A stretch of 64,000 nucleotides of DNA from Lachnospiraceae bacterium. Its GTDB lineage: Bacteria > Bacillota > Clostridia > Lachnospirales > Lachnospiraceae. Under the pieces are notes generated by a model. That model was not told the DNA's origin and did no database searches. It saw nothing but the letters and a program-made list of their open reading frames with translations. Shown in pieces: positions 33,146-42,912 of this stretch. Where the stretch lies: the NCBI GenBank assembly GCA_910575835.1, contig CAJTGB010000003.1:62001-126000 (forward strand), given 5' to 3'. The translations under genes were made by a program, and so were the position numbers. How positions within the stretch are numbered: position 1 is the stretch's first letter; each line of letters opens with the position of its first letter.

Positions 33146-36100
33146 TTATTCAATACTTTTCAGCGATTCCACCATGTCGATCTTCTTCAGCTTAAAATAC
33201 ATCACTCCATTGATCATCATGGAGAATGCCACCGTAAGCAGCAGGCTGTAGATATAGCTCGGCATATTGATATTCCTTCCGAACATAGCCGAATCCACCT
33301 CCACAGTCTCTATGATAAACAGATGAAGGAATCTGCCGAGAACTGCGCCGACGACCGCTCCAAGGAAGGTCAGGAGGATATTCTCCCGGTACACGTACTC
33401 CGCCACCTCTGTGTTATAAAATCCCAGGACCTTAAGCGTTGCCAGTTCCCGTTTGCGTTCCGCGATATTCACCGTATTCAGGTTATAGAGAACCACGAAT
33501 GCAAGCATGCCTGCAGATATGATCAGAACGACAATGACCAGATTCAAGCTGCGCAGCATATCGTCAAGCTGCTTCTCAATGTCCCGGGTATAACTTACAC
33601 TGAGCGCCGCATCCTGTTTTAATATATTTCTTCCGATCTTCTCCAGCTCCGAATCCGTGCCCGATTCCTTTGTAACGAACAGGATACTGTTATACTCGGG
33701 CTTTTCTTTGTACGCCTTCTCGTAACATGCCGGAGTAAAATATATGTAGTGTCCCATATAGTTTTCACAGATCTGCGCGACCTTTACCCGCTTATTGCCG
33801 TTCTCCTCATCCTTGATCTCAATGATGTCGCCCGTCTTCGCATCGAGCAGCTTCGCCGTCTTCTCGCTGACGATAACTCCGTCGTCCGTAAGCTCATATC
33901 TCTCTTTCGACTTCCGGTCATGGAAATCAACATACTGCGGGATATCTTCGGCAGAACCAAACACACACTCATAGGCCGCACATTCTTTTTTGCCGTTTGT
34001 CAGAGTGACGTTCTGCATATAAGCCTCCATATACTGCGTGATCTGCTTCTCATTGTCCAGAGCTTCCGTCAGTTCTTCCTTCTGCTTCTCATCTATATCA
34101 TCCTTCAGATAGACGCTGCCGTCATAGAACTGGATCTCAGCAAACTGAAGATTGGCGATCTCATAACAGGAATCCTTCAATCCGAATCCCACCAGCATCA
34201 GCGCCATACATCCGCCGATCCCGAATATAGTCATAAAAAACCTCTTCTTATAACGCATCAGATTCCGTATTGTAGACTTCCAGGTGAAGTTCAGATGTCT
34301 CCAGATGATTCCGATCCTCTCCAGGAATACCCTCCGCCCGTTCTTCGGCGCCGGCGGCCGCATCAGCACTGCCGGCTGAGCATCCAATTCCTTATAGCAT
34401 GCCATAACCGTGGCAAATATGGTACAGAACACCGCCGCCCCCGACGCCATGGCCGCATAAGTCCAGTTATAAGGCACCAGTATCTCCGGCAAATGCTGAT
34501 ACAGGATACCGTAGGCATAGACGATAATATAAGGAAGGAGTTTTTCCCCGATCAGGACCCCGATAATGCTTCCTCCCGCCGTAGCAAGAAGCGCATAGCC
34601 GATGTATTTGGACGCGATCGAAGCCTTGCCGTAGCCAAGCGCCTTCATCGTACCGATAGAGGTCCTCTGTTCCTCTACCATACGCGTCATGCTTGTGAGG
34701 CTGATCAGCGCCGCCACAAGGAAGAACAGCACCGGGAACACCCTTCCGATCGCTCCGAGTCTCTCGGCATTCTCTCCGAATCCGCTGTACTCGATCAGCG
34801 TACTGCGGTCATAGACATACCATTTAGGCGTCTCGATATCCTCAATGTCTGCTTCTGCATCCGCTATCTTCTTCTCCCCGTCGGCAATCTCTGTCTCCGC
34901 CTTTGACTTGCCTTTCTCATATTCCTTCTTTGCATCCGCAAGCCTCGCCTCATTTGAGACGATCTCGGCTTCGCCGCTTGCAAGCTTCTCTTCCTGTGCC
35001 TTCAATTCGCTCCATCCGCTGTTGATCTGCGACTGGCCAAAAGACAATCTGGCCGGCGCGGCCGCAAGCTCGGCTTCGGCCGCGTCGATCTGGCCTTTTG
35101 CCGCTTCAAGCTCGGCCCCGGCACTGTCCAGTTCCCGCCGGACCACTTCTATCCCTGCCATGCCAAGCGTATAAGCCTGACGCTCTCCTTCGAGCCTTGC
35201 CGCGATCGTCTGCGCCCTTAAGTTAAGCTCCGCAATCTGCCGCTCGATCTCGGCATTCTGTTCATCTGACGCTCCGTCCTGAGATCCCGATGTATCCATC
35301 TGCGCTCTCAGCTCCTCGATCTGTACCATCAAGGACCGGTACTCACTCTCATCTGCTGCGATCTGCTCCTGAAGCCCTGCGAGCAGCTTTTGCCCGTCCT
35401 TGATCCTTGCATCTGCCTCGGCCCTTGCCGTTTCATACTGCAAAAGACCTTCCTCATATGCCGCTTTCCCTTCGCTGAGCTGCGCCACACCGTCTTGATA
35501 CTGCACTCTCGCCGCATCCAGCTCCTTCTGCTTCGCGCTTAAGGTCGACTTCGCATTGGCAATCTGCGCTCTTCCGTCTTCGATCTGTTTTCTCGCATCC
35601 TTTAACTGTCTTTCTGCATCCGCGATCTCATTCGCCGCATCGTCCAGTTTCTTCCTTGCTTCTTTCCTTCCTTCCTCTAATTCCTCCCTCGCTTCCGAAA
35701 GCTTCTCATTCGCCTCGTCTTTCAGGCTCTTCTTACGGACTGCGGCCCGTTCGTCCGTCAATCGCTCGACTCCGTCCATGACCTCCTTGATCCGGTCGTC
35801 ATACTCATCTGTAAATGCGAGCAGCTCTTTCGCGCCTTCAACCTGCAGATAGACCTCCGAAAACACATCCATATCAAACGTATCTTCCGGTACCGCAAGA
35901 AATGCGCGGATACTGCCGTCGCCTACAGCAGAACTTCCCCTGCCGTACGACAGATAACACGGGCTGTTACCCCGTCCCACAACCGTCAGCGTGTCCGTCT
36001 TAAGCGTATCAGAAACTTCTTCCTCCGTTCCTGATTCAAGCCGTATACGATCGCCGATCTGGAATTCTGAATTATCATCAGCCAGACACTCGCCGATCTT

Positions 36101-36484
36101 CCCCGGAAGCCGGCCTTCGCTTACCGTGACTTGATTAAGCTCCTCCTGAAGCGACATTACATGGAGTACCTGCTGCTGATCCGCCGTATTGTAGAGAAAA
36201 TCCGCGCTGTACGCGCCTTCCGCGCAGGCCACTCCTTCCTCCGCCTCCATAGCGCGGACGTCATCCCCGGTAACGCCGTAGGTGCAGACAGCCTTAATGT
36301 CCATAAGCCCGGATCCGTCAAAATACGCATCGCCGCTCAGTCTCATATCCGGCTCGCCGGCACGTATCCCGGAGAAAAACGCAACACCCAGCGCAACGAT
36401 AAAGAGAATCGATAAAAATCTTCCCAAGCTTCTGCGAATCTCCATATAGAAATCTTTTCTAGTAGCTTTCTTCGTATTCTTCAT
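33146..36484 (-). CDS. FtsX-family ABC permease with a long coiled-coil domain
   Basis: 1112 residues. A helix near 18-40, then an extracytoplasmic domain, then a long Ala/Glu/Lys-rich coiled coil at about 240-545 (runs such as EELEEGRKEARKKLDDAAN). A first FtsX domain with three helices follows (LFFLVAALISLTSMTRMVEEQ onward, about 575-700), a second extracytoplasmic domain, and a final FtsX domain (about 985-1110). This architecture fits MacB/FtsX mechanotransmission permeases rather than solute pumps. It is 9 bases after its ATPase gene. The coiled coil probably reaches into the cell wall space. Cargo or partner is not shown. Confidence 0.85.
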   Translation of the reverse strand: MKNTKKATRKDFYMEIRRSLGRFLSILFIVALGVAFFSGIRAGEPDMRLSGDAYFDGSGLMDIKAVCTYGVTGDDVRAMEAEEGVACAEGAYSADFLYNTADQQQVLHVMSLQEELNQVTVSEGRLPGKIGECLADDNSEFQIGDRIRLESGTEEEVSDTLKTDTLTVVGRGNSPCYLSYGRGSSAVGDGSIRAFLAVPEDTFDMDVFSEVYLQVEGAKELLAFTDEYDDRIKEVMDGVERLTDERAAVRKKSLKDEANEKLSEAREELEEGRKEARKKLDDAANEIADAERQLKDARKQIEDGRAQIANAKSTLSAKQKELDAARVQYQDGVAQLSEGKAAYEEGLLQYETARAEADARIKDGQKLLAGLQEQIAADESEYRSLMVQIEELRAQMDTSGSQDGASDEQNAEIERQIAELNLRAQTIAARLEGERQAYTLGMAGIEVVRRELDSAGAELEAAKGQIDAAEAELAAAPARLSFGQSQINSGWSELKAQEEKLASGEAEIVSNEARLADAKKEYEKGKSKAETEIADGEKKIADAEADIEDIETPKWYVYDRSTLIEYSGFGENAERLGAIGRVFPVLFFLVAALISLTSMTRMVEEQRTSIGTMKALGYGKASIASKYIGYALLATAGGSIIGVLIGEKLLPYIIVYAYGILYQHLPEILVPYNWTYAAMASGAAVFCTIFATVMACYKELDAQPAVLMRPPAPKNGRRVFLERIGIIWRHLNFTWKSTIRNLMRYKKRFFMTIFGIGGCMALMLVGFGLKDSCYEIANLQFAEIQFYDGSVYLKDDIDEKQKEELTEALDNEKQITQYMEAYMQNVTLTNGKKECAAYECVFGSAEDIPQYVDFHDRKSKERYELTDDGVIVSEKTAKLLDAKTGDIIEIKDEENGNKRVKVAQICENYMGHYIYFTPACYEKAYKEKPEYNSILFVTKESGTDSELEKIGRNILKQDAALSVSYTRDIEKQLDDMLRSLNLVIVVLIISAGMLAFVVLYNLNTVNIAERKRELATLKVLGFYNTEVAEYVYRENILLTFLGAVVGAVLGRFLHLFIIETVEVDSAMFGRNINMPSYIYSLLLTVAFSMMINGVMYFKLKKIDMVESLKSIE

Positions 36485-36493
36485 CTGTCAATC

Positions 36494-37198
36494 CTACCAC
36501 TCTATCGTCTCTACCGGCACCGGATATGGATTCCGTACCATATCCGCCACCCGTCCGTTCTTGATCTTGATCACACGGTCCGCCATCGGTGCGATCGCAG
36601 AATTATGCGTGATCAGGATGACCGTCATCCCCTTGCTCCTGCAAGTATCCTGCAAAAGCTTCAGGATCGCTTTGCCCGTATTATAATCCAGCGCCCCGGT
36701 CGGCTCGTCACACAGCAATATCTTCGGATTCTTCGCCAACGCCCTGGCGATCGACACCCTCTGCTGTTCCCCGCCGGATAACTGCGCCGGGAAGTTATTC
36801 AGGCGCGCTCCCAAGCCCACCTCTTCCATCACTTCTCTTGCATCCATCGGATCCTTGCAGATCTGAAGCGCCAGCTCCACATTCTCCAACGCCGTCAGAT
36901 TCGGGATCAGATTATAGAACTGGAACACGAATCCAATGTCATCTCTGCGGTAAGCCGTAAGCCTCTTCTGGTTAAACGACGTGATATCCTGTCCGTCCAC
37001 GGTCACTCTGCCCTCCGAAGCCGTATCCATCCCGCCCAGGATGTTCAGCACCGTCGTCTTTCCCGCGCCGCTTGGCCCTACCACGACCGCGAATTCTCCC
37101 CGGCTGATCTGAAAATCGATCCCGTCCGCCGCCATGATCTCCACTTCACCCATGCGGTATCTCTTCTTAACACCGCTAAGCGTGACAAATCCATCCAT
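36494..37198 (-). CDS. MacB/LolD-type ABC ATPase
   Basis: 234 residues, partner of the FtsX permease. Walker [10 protein letters not shown] is near residue 42, [19 protein letters not shown] is the signature, Walker [12 protein letters not shown] and the H-loop ILITHN. The EPTGALD form and [24 protein letters not shown] Q-loop region ([19 protein letters not shown]) mark the MacB/LolD/FtsE group. It starts 18 bases after the jetC-like stop, which ties the transporter to the JetBC pair. Confidence 0.9.
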   Translation of the reverse strand: MDGFVTLSGVKKRYRMGEVEIMAADGIDFQISRGEFAVVVGPSGAGKTTVLNILGGMDTASEGRVTVDGQDITSFNQKRLTAYRRDDIGFVFQFYNLIPNLTALENVELALQICKDPMDAREVMEEVGLGARLNNFPAQLSGGEQQRVSIARALAKNPKILLCDEPTGALDYNTGKAILKLLQDTCRSKGMTVILITHNSAIAPMADRVIKIKNGRVADMVRNPYPVPVETIEW

Positions 37199-37216
37199 AT
37201 ATTTCCTCCGTTAAAA

Positions 37217-40200
37217 CTATTCAATCAATTCTCCAAAATCCTTCTTCTCAAATTCCTGGATAGAGATATGCCTCTTATCAGGATTCGCATACACAAAGGT
37301 CTTATCCACATTCTCCAGATAATTCTGGATCTTATCGTTGGTGGCGCTTATGACCGCCTGGAAGCCAAGCCCTCTGATAAGAGAGATACAGCTTGCCACC
37401 TTCTCCGCATCCATCTTGGAAAACGCTTCATCCAGCACCACCAGACGAATCGTCGGATTCCGCTTAAGCTTCGCCGGCATGTTGATCTTATACACCTGGG
37501 CGAAGCTTGCCAGCAGCGCCACATACAGAGGATTCTGCCCCTCTCCGCCGGAGTTCTTCTTGATCATCCTGCCAAGCCCGATCGCCATATCCTTCCTTCC
37601 GTGGACGATCTGCTGCATATCAAAGGAGAGGTAAGTCCGGTAATCCGCGTATTTGTCCATATTCCGTTTCGCCTCGTTCAATTCCTCCTGGGTCGCGTCC
37701 TTTGGCGGGATGAAGATATTGATCAGCTCGTTCATCAGCTCTCCGTATTGATCCTCGTGCTCCATCGTAAACATATTAAGCTGGTTCTCCATGGAATCCG
37801 TAAGCTGAGACGGGTGGATCTGGAGCGTATCATCCATGAACATCTTATAGTATCTCCCGTCCGCCCCCTTGTTCCTTGTAATGACGAACTGGTACTTGTC
37901 CTTACCGAAGTCAAGTCCGCTGATGATCCGGTTCAGTTCATCCTTCCTCTGGTACGCTTCCCGAATGGCGCTTCGGATCTTGAACACAAAATCATCCTTG
38001 AAATGCTCCACCGCAGAGCGCGCCTGTTCCTTCGCAGACTCCCGGAAGGCCTCCAGATCATCGCAGGAGAGCGCCTCAAGGAGCTCGTCATAGGGAGTAT
38101 TGTCCCTGACCGCCGTAGAAAATGTCCGGTTCGGATAGCTTCTCACATAACTGCTCCTTACCTCCACCAACTTCTGATAGCTCTCTTCCTCTGCTTCCCT
38201 GACAGGATAGAGCTCCGACATCCTCTGACGCTTAAGATAATCGTAATTCACCGATCTCTTACCTTCCAAATAGCGCTTAAACTCCTCTTCATATCTGTCC
38301 GAATCCGCACCGTTCTCCCGTCTAAGCTTCTGTCTCTGTTCCATGATTCCGGCTTCTGCATTAAGAAGCTCCTCATGCAGCTTCTCTATCTCCCTGCGGT
38401 AATTCCAGATCGTCTCCTGAACCCTGACGATCTGATCCTTCTTCTCATCCTGCCGAAGCTTAAGCTCCTGCTTCTGCTCTTCCCACGCATCTACCGATTC
38501 GCTCTTCAGCTTACGCATCTTCTCTTCGATCCGTTTCTTCTCACGCTCCTTTGGGGATATATCCCGGATATCCGCAAGCCATCCCAGATAGTCCTGCACA
38601 GGCTGGCTTAGAATCTCCATCTGCATCATCCGGCGGATCTCTTCTAACTCCTCCTGACACGGCAGCCTCTCTTCCTGCAATCTCTGACATTGTTCCTCCA
38701 GACGGCGGATCCTCTGCCGCATACTGGTCTCGCCGATGTAGGCACATCTGGTATAATTCTCCGGATGGATATGCTGCAGACGGAAGCTATGGTACAGCAC
38801 ACAGTCCGGCGTGATCCCGATCCGGCAGTTTCTAAGCTCCTCCACCGTCTCGCACTTCATTACATTACCCAGGAAGAAGTCAATATATGCCTGCACGTAA
38901 GGCTCCTTCGCCCTGACCTCTTCCGCAAGCGCGCCCTTGCGGACCGGATGCGCATTCTCCGTCACCTTCTCCGTGTCCAGCACCGATGCCCGGAAGAACT
39001 TCTTCTTATCCATCTCCTGGTATATGTCCATAGCAATCTTCGCAAAAGGCGGCTCCACGATCAAGAGCAGCTTGTTATTGCCCATATACCCTTCCACCGC
39101 GTTTTGCCAGCGTTCATCCTTAAGTTCCAGAAGATCGGCCAAGATCTGAACATTGACGAACCTGCCGCACCGCTCGTGCAGACGCCCCCTAAGTTCGAAC
39201 TTCGCCTCCTCTAATTCCCGCGGATATGCCTTCTTCCCCTGCTTCAGAGCCTTCAGCTCCTCCCTCGCCTCCCGCTCTTCCTTCTTGATCTGCCGAAGCT
39301 TCGCGTCTGCTTCCTGCCGCTGGCCTTCCAGCTCTTCCCTGATATCTTCAAGGCTCTCCTTAAGCCGCAAAAGCTCTTCCTTGGATATGGATTCCTGCGC
39401 AAACCGGTCGATATCCCAGATCACCTGATTCGGCGTGACGTCCTTCTCCTTCCATTCCTTCAAACGTTCTGCCGTCTGTCTCCATCTGGCCTGACTTCCT
39501 GCAAGCCGTTCTAGGCTGTCGCTTACCGCCCGAAGCTCAGTCTCCATTCCTGCATATCCGCAGTCGGCGATCCGAAGAATGATCTCCTCGTATTCCTTCT
39601 GGAGCTTCTTCTGTCCTTCTTCAAGCACCGACTGCTGCTTTTCGCCGGAGGCGATCTCCTCCCTGCGGTCCTTGATCTTATCCTGGCACTCCTGTACCTG
39701 TGCTTCTAATCTAAGCATCTCCAAACGTTCGATCTGGTAGGCGCATATCCTTGCCTCCCCGCGTTTTCTGTCATAATCCTGATAGAATTCCCGTATCTGG
39801 GTCAGCCTTCGGATCTCCTCCAGAGTCTCCTCGATCTTCCCCCGCATCCTCCCATACTGCATCACGCTCTCCTGCAGATCCTCAATATGGATATCCTGCT
39901 CCATACAGATATATTCCTTCACGAATTCCTCCAGCTTAATGTTCATGCGGAACGGGATCGCCCGCTTGAACAGCCTTGGGAACTTCTCCATATCAAGCCC
40001 GCCGAGATAGATATCATAGAGCTGCCGGCGGAACCGTTCGTTGCTGGGCCCGCAGTAGAATCGCTCCGCAGGGAACGTCCGCTGCAGATATTCTCTTAGT
40101 TCCAGCGTAGTCATGCACCTCTTCCCAATCCGGTAAACGCTGTCTAAGAGTTCTCCCGCATGCCAGAAGAACAGCCTGCTCATATCGTTCGACGCCGTCT

Positions 40201-40576
40201 CCACATCGAACACCACGCCGACGCACTGCCTCTCCTTCGTGTTCGTCTGCGCAAATTCCAGCACAATGGTACTGGAGAAGTTCTGATTCCGTAGATACTG
40301 CGCCTCATTATTCTCGCTGATATTCACCATACCTCTCAGATATTCGATCAGGGTACGGTCCGAATCGTCAGCCGCCGCCTTATTGAAGAATCCTCTTCCG
40401 TCCGTGCTGGCATACAATACGATCTGGAGGGCGTCGATCACCGTAGATTTGCCGCTCCCCGAATGCCCGGTAAAGAAGTTGATCCCCTCATTCAGTGTCA
40501 GTACCTTCTTATCTATATAGTGCCAGTTATTCAGGCATATCCTCGATAGTGCTTTGAATGGCTGTCTCGTCTCCAA
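37217..40576 (-). CDS. SMC-like ATPase JetC/MksF (Wadjet-type)
   Basis: 1119 residues. Walker A GHSGSGKST is near residues 37-45, long coiled coils run from about 260 to 430 and 640 to 790, and the C-terminal half-head has KKNSGGEGQNPLYVALLASF (signature) and RLVVLDEAFSKMDAEK (Walker B). These match JetC/MksF, the MukB-like motor of Wadjet plasmid-defence complexes, which extrude DNA loops. The start is a TTG at 40576 with GGAGGAGG seven bases upstream, overlapping the jetB-like gene by 50 bases. JetA (kleisin) and JetD (nuclease) genes are absent from both sides, so a normal Wadjet complex is not encoded here. Confidence 0.82.
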   Translation of the reverse strand: METRQPFKALSRICLNNWHYIDKKVLTLNEGINFFTGHSGSGKSTVIDALQIVLYASTDGRGFFNKAAADDSDRTLIEYLRGMVNISENNEAQYLRNQNFSSTIVLEFAQTNTKERQCVGVVFDVETASNDMSRLFFWHAGELLDSVYRIGKRCMTTLELREYLQRTFPAERFYCGPSNERFRRQLYDIYLGGLDMEKFPRLFKRAIPFRMNIKLEEFVKEYICMEQDIHIEDLQESVMQYGRMRGKIEETLEEIRRLTQIREFYQDYDRKRGEARICAYQIERLEMLRLEAQVQECQDKIKDRREEIASGEKQQSVLEEGQKKLQKEYEEIILRIADCGYAGMETELRAVSDSLERLAGSQARWRQTAERLKEWKEKDVTPNQVIWDIDRFAQESISKEELLRLKESLEDIREELEGQRQEADAKLRQIKKEEREAREELKALKQGKKAYPRELEEAKFELRGRLHERCGRFVNVQILADLLELKDERWQNAVEGYMGNNKLLLIVEPPFAKIAMDIYQEMDKKKFFRASVLDTEKVTENAHPVRKGALAEEVRAKEPYVQAYIDFFLGNVMKCETVEELRNCRIGITPDCVLYHSFRLQHIHPENYTRCAYIGETSMRQRIRRLEEQCQRLQEERLPCQEELEEIRRMMQMEILSQPVQDYLGWLADIRDISPKEREKKRIEEKMRKLKSESVDAWEEQKQELKLRQDEKKDQIVRVQETIWNYRREIEKLHEELLNAEAGIMEQRQKLRRENGADSDRYEEEFKRYLEGKRSVNYDYLKRQRMSELYPVREAEEESYQKLVEVRSSYVRSYPNRTFSTAVRDNTPYDELLEALSCDDLEAFRESAKEQARSAVEHFKDDFVFKIRSAIREAYQRKDELNRIISGLDFGKDKYQFVITRNKGADGRYYKMFMDDTLQIHPSQLTDSMENQLNMFTMEHEDQYGELMNELINIFIPPKDATQEELNEAKRNMDKYADYRTYLSFDMQQIVHGRKDMAIGLGRMIKKNSGGEGQNPLYVALLASFAQVYKINMPAKLKRNPTIRLVVLDEAFSKMDAEKVASCISLIRGLGFQAVISATNDKIQNYLENVDKTFVYANPDKRHISIQEFEKKDFGELIE

Positions 40577-41177
40577 GATTGTCCTCCTCCCCGAATTCTG
40601 CCAGTAGCTCCCTGATCTCTTCACCCATCAGCACCGCCTGTATACACGGGTATATGATCAGTCTTGTCTCCTCGTTCATCTCCTCCAATGTCTCCAGAGG
40701 CTCTATGATCTGGTATTTCTTAAGCAGCGCGATCGTCCGTCTCATCTCCGTGGCAGACGGAAGGCTTCTCAGCACTTTGAATTCTCCTGCCTTGCCGTTG
40801 ACCGCACCCATAGTCGTCACAATATGGCTGCTTGACGAGACCGACGCCATCTGCTCATCGTAAATGAGCTTCAATACCAGCAGATAGACCGTCGCAAGCC
40901 TTGGAAGCTTCTCCCCCCAGTTCTGTCCGCCCTGAATGTAGATCACGCCCATATGCGCATTTTCCCTGAGCATAATATCCGCCACCGCAAAATACTCCTT
41001 AAGAAATTCCAAGTGCTTGCTGCATACCTGGTATTCCTTCATATACTGCATCCGTCCGGTACGGCGGTCGTACTTGCGTTCAAGCAGATAGGTCTGCCGA
41101 TACAGCGTCCGAATGATCTGTGTAAGCGCCTCCTGCTCATCCTGCGTCAACTGCCCGTAGTATCCTGTACAATCCAA
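40527..41177 (-). CDS. JetB/MksE-like protein (DUF4194)
   Basis: 216 residues, two winged-helix-like parts. The DUF4194 character shows in YQVCSKHLEFLKEYFAVADI, then ATVYLLVLKLIYDEQM and a PSATEMRRTIALLKKYQIIEPL segment. In Wadjet and MksBEF complexes this KITE-type subunit bridges the kleisin and the motor. The start is a TTG at 41177 with AAGGAGG eight bases upstream; the longer frame to 41231 would include this ribosome site as codons. Immediately followed by the JetC-like gene with overlap, the standard gene order of jetB-jetC. Confidence 0.75.
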   Translation of the reverse strand: MDCTGYYGQLTQDEQEALTQIIRTLYRQTYLLERKYDRRTGRMQYMKEYQVCSKHLEFLKEYFAVADIMLRENAHMGVIYIQGGQNWGEKLPRLATVYLLVLKLIYDEQMASVSSSSHIVTTMGAVNGKAGEFKVLRSLPSATEMRRTIALLKKYQIIEPLETLEEMNEETRLIIYPCIQAVLMGEEIRELLAEFGEEDNLGDETAIQSTIEDMPE

Positions 41178-41264
41178 TTCACAACCTCCTTCGCCGTCTT
41201 CTCGCCTTCCCGCTCTGATTCCTGATTCCATTTGCCGCCCGTCATCTCTTATGCCGGCTTCTGA

Positions 41265-41975
41265 TCAGCCCAGATACGCAACCGCCGCTTCCCTGTCCAT
41301 CCATATATGGATTCCTGCGCCGGATTCTGTAAAACGATCCATATCGTAATGATCTACTGTCACCCACTCGCCTGTCCGATACCAGAAATTCTCATTCACA
41401 TAGGAATGCGCCTCCGTGAAGCTCTCAGAATAATCCTCAGTCCTGACGGACAATACCTTGGCCTTATTGACGCGGATCTCATGAGTCGTCCCCTGTAACC
41501 GCAGCGCATCTTCGGGCACAAGAAGCTGGACGATACGTCTTCCGAAGCACACCTTCCACCCGATAAACGCCCCCTTAGCCGGACACCGCGGATAATAATA
41601 CTTCGTCTTCTCATCAGCCGTAATCCCGTCAAGCTTCGCGCCGTGAAGCGCCGCCGCGAACAAGTCCGCCCCTGAGATATCCGCCCGCGACAGATCACAG
41701 TGCCTAAAATCCGCCGTATTGAGGAACGCATCCCGAAGTCTCGTCCCCAGGAGGCTTGACCCCTTAAAATATGCATTTGCCGCAGAGCATCCTGACAGAT
41801 CCGCACCGTCTAGCTTCACATTCCGAAAATCGCTTTTATCAAAATTAATATTGCACAGATCCCATCCCGACAGGTCCATCTCCTCAAAAAGACAGTTAGA
41901 CAAGTCAAGCCTCTCCTTGTCCTTTCTCCCGGAAAGCATCTGTTCTAATTCGTTCTTTTCTATCTTCCTTAACAT
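41265..41975 (-). CDS. Pentapeptide-repeat protein with DUF5758-like C-terminal domain
   Basis: 236 residues. Residues about 20-125 carry A(D/N)LxX pentapeptide repeats (LDGADLSGC, HCDLSRADISGADLFAA), which form a right-handed quadrilateral helix. Residues about 130-236 resemble the DUF5758 domain (GWKVC..., RLQGTTHEIRVNKAKVLSV, GIHIWMDREAAVAYL). GGGAGGATCGGAT precedes the ATG. It is 87 bases before the JetB-like gene. Some pentapeptide proteins mimic DNA and bind gyrase, but most have no known target. Confidence 0.8.
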   Translation of the reverse strand: MLRKIEKNELEQMLSGRKDKERLDLSNCLFEEMDLSGWDLCNINFDKSDFRNVKLDGADLSGCSAANAYFKGSSLLGTRLRDAFLNTADFRHCDLSRADISGADLFAAALHGAKLDGITADEKTKYYYPRCPAKGAFIGWKVCFGRRIVQLLVPEDALRLQGTTHEIRVNKAKVLSVRTEDYSESFTEAHSYVNENFWYRTGEWVTVDHYDMDRFTESGAGIHIWMDREAAVAYLG

Positions 41976-42024
41976 ATCCGATCCTCCCTGCCATGCCTTG
42001 CAGAATATCCCCCGACGTCCCCGC

Positions 42025-42912
42025 TTAGCGCTTAGCCTTCCGGTATCCTGCCGCTTCTGCCTCCTGCTCTGACCCGAATATCACCAGATTCTTAGAATCC
42101 GCCATCTCCTCATACGCGGCCTGTCCCGGACAGTGATAGATCTTCGATCTGGAATTACCGCGGATAACGCCTTCTTCGCTCTGCGCCCCAGATAACTCTG
42201 ACTCAGAGACAGCGCTGTCCCCGGTCGCGTAATCGATCGAAATCCCCGGCTGTACATTATAGACAAATACATTATAAGAGATATCCGCTCCTTCATCCTC
42301 CACGGATAACGCCTCCATCTGTACGCCGCTCGCCAGCAGATCGTCCTCCTCAAAGACCGGGGTGACCCGGTACAGTACATGGTTGCCGGTTTCCTTCACA
42401 TAATCCGCCACCATATTCTCAAAAGGCAGCATACCGTCCACATTCATATAACGCGTGCCGGTGATCAGGTTCTTCTCATTTGCATTCTCCCCTGTCAGCT
42501 GATATCCGATCAGATGACAGCGGTTATAGAGATACTTACCGTCAACGTTCTCATACTTTACGGTCTGCCAGCCTGTCGGCTTCACCTGGCCGATGCTGCC
42601 GCGCTCTTCTGCGGGCATCAGGTCGCGTCCGATACAGGCGTACGCCGCGCCGCACCTTCCTAATGAGTCCAGTTCACTGTACGACTCGAAGGTATTCGCT
42701 GTCCGCTCTTCCTCCGAAAAATCCGGCTCATTGCCGTCTACCGCAATATAAGGCTCCCCTGTATATTCCGGTATATCCGACAGCGGTATATCTTCCCGCC
42801 GGCCTGACATCTCCTGACTGTCCGCTCCCTGCATGCTGCCCCCGCACGCTGTAAGAAGCAGGCAGCACAACAGAACCAAAAGCAGCTTCCATCTTATATC
42901 CGTGTGTCTCAT
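42025..42912 (-). CDS. Secreted DNA/RNA non-specific endonuclease (lipoprotein)
   Basis: 295 residues. Lipoprotein signal LLLVLLCCLLLTACGG, then a DNA/RNA non-specific (EndA/NucA-like) nuclease domain at about 75-200: VKYENVDGKYLYNRCHLIGYQLTGENANEKNLITGTRYMN. The catalytic His is in NRCHLIG (DRGH in classical members) and the metal-binding Asn follows in EKNLITG. The C-terminal 45 residues (KIYHCPGQAAYEEM...VIFGSEQEAEAAGY) resemble the Ada-like metal-binding piece found at the end of some surface nucleases. It probably acts at the cell surface on external DNA, for scavenging or uptake. Confidence 0.85.
   Translation of the reverse strand: MRHTDIRWKLLLVLLCCLLLTACGGSMQGADSQEMSGRREDIPLSDIPEYTGEPYIAVDGNEPDFSEEERTANTFESYSELDSLGRCGAAYACIGRDLMPAEERGSIGQVKPTGWQTVKYENVDGKYLYNRCHLIGYQLTGENANEKNLITGTRYMNVDGMLPFENMVADYVKETGNHVLYRVTPVFEEDDLLASGVQMEALSVEDEGADISYNVFVYNVQPGISIDYATGDSAVSESELSGAQSEEGVIRGNSRSKIYHCPGQAAYEEMADSKNLVIFGSEQEAEAAGYRKAKR

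Noticed and set aside
33749-34906. A 385-codon open frame on the plus strand
   Set aside because: Antisense shadow of the FtsX permease; low-information Arg/His/Leu-rich sequence and no start signal.
37268-38611. A 447-codon open frame on the plus strand
   Set aside because: It lies opposite the JetC-like gene, has no ribosome site and its translation is Leu/His/Arg-rich without any family pattern, typical of an antisense shadow of a coding frame.
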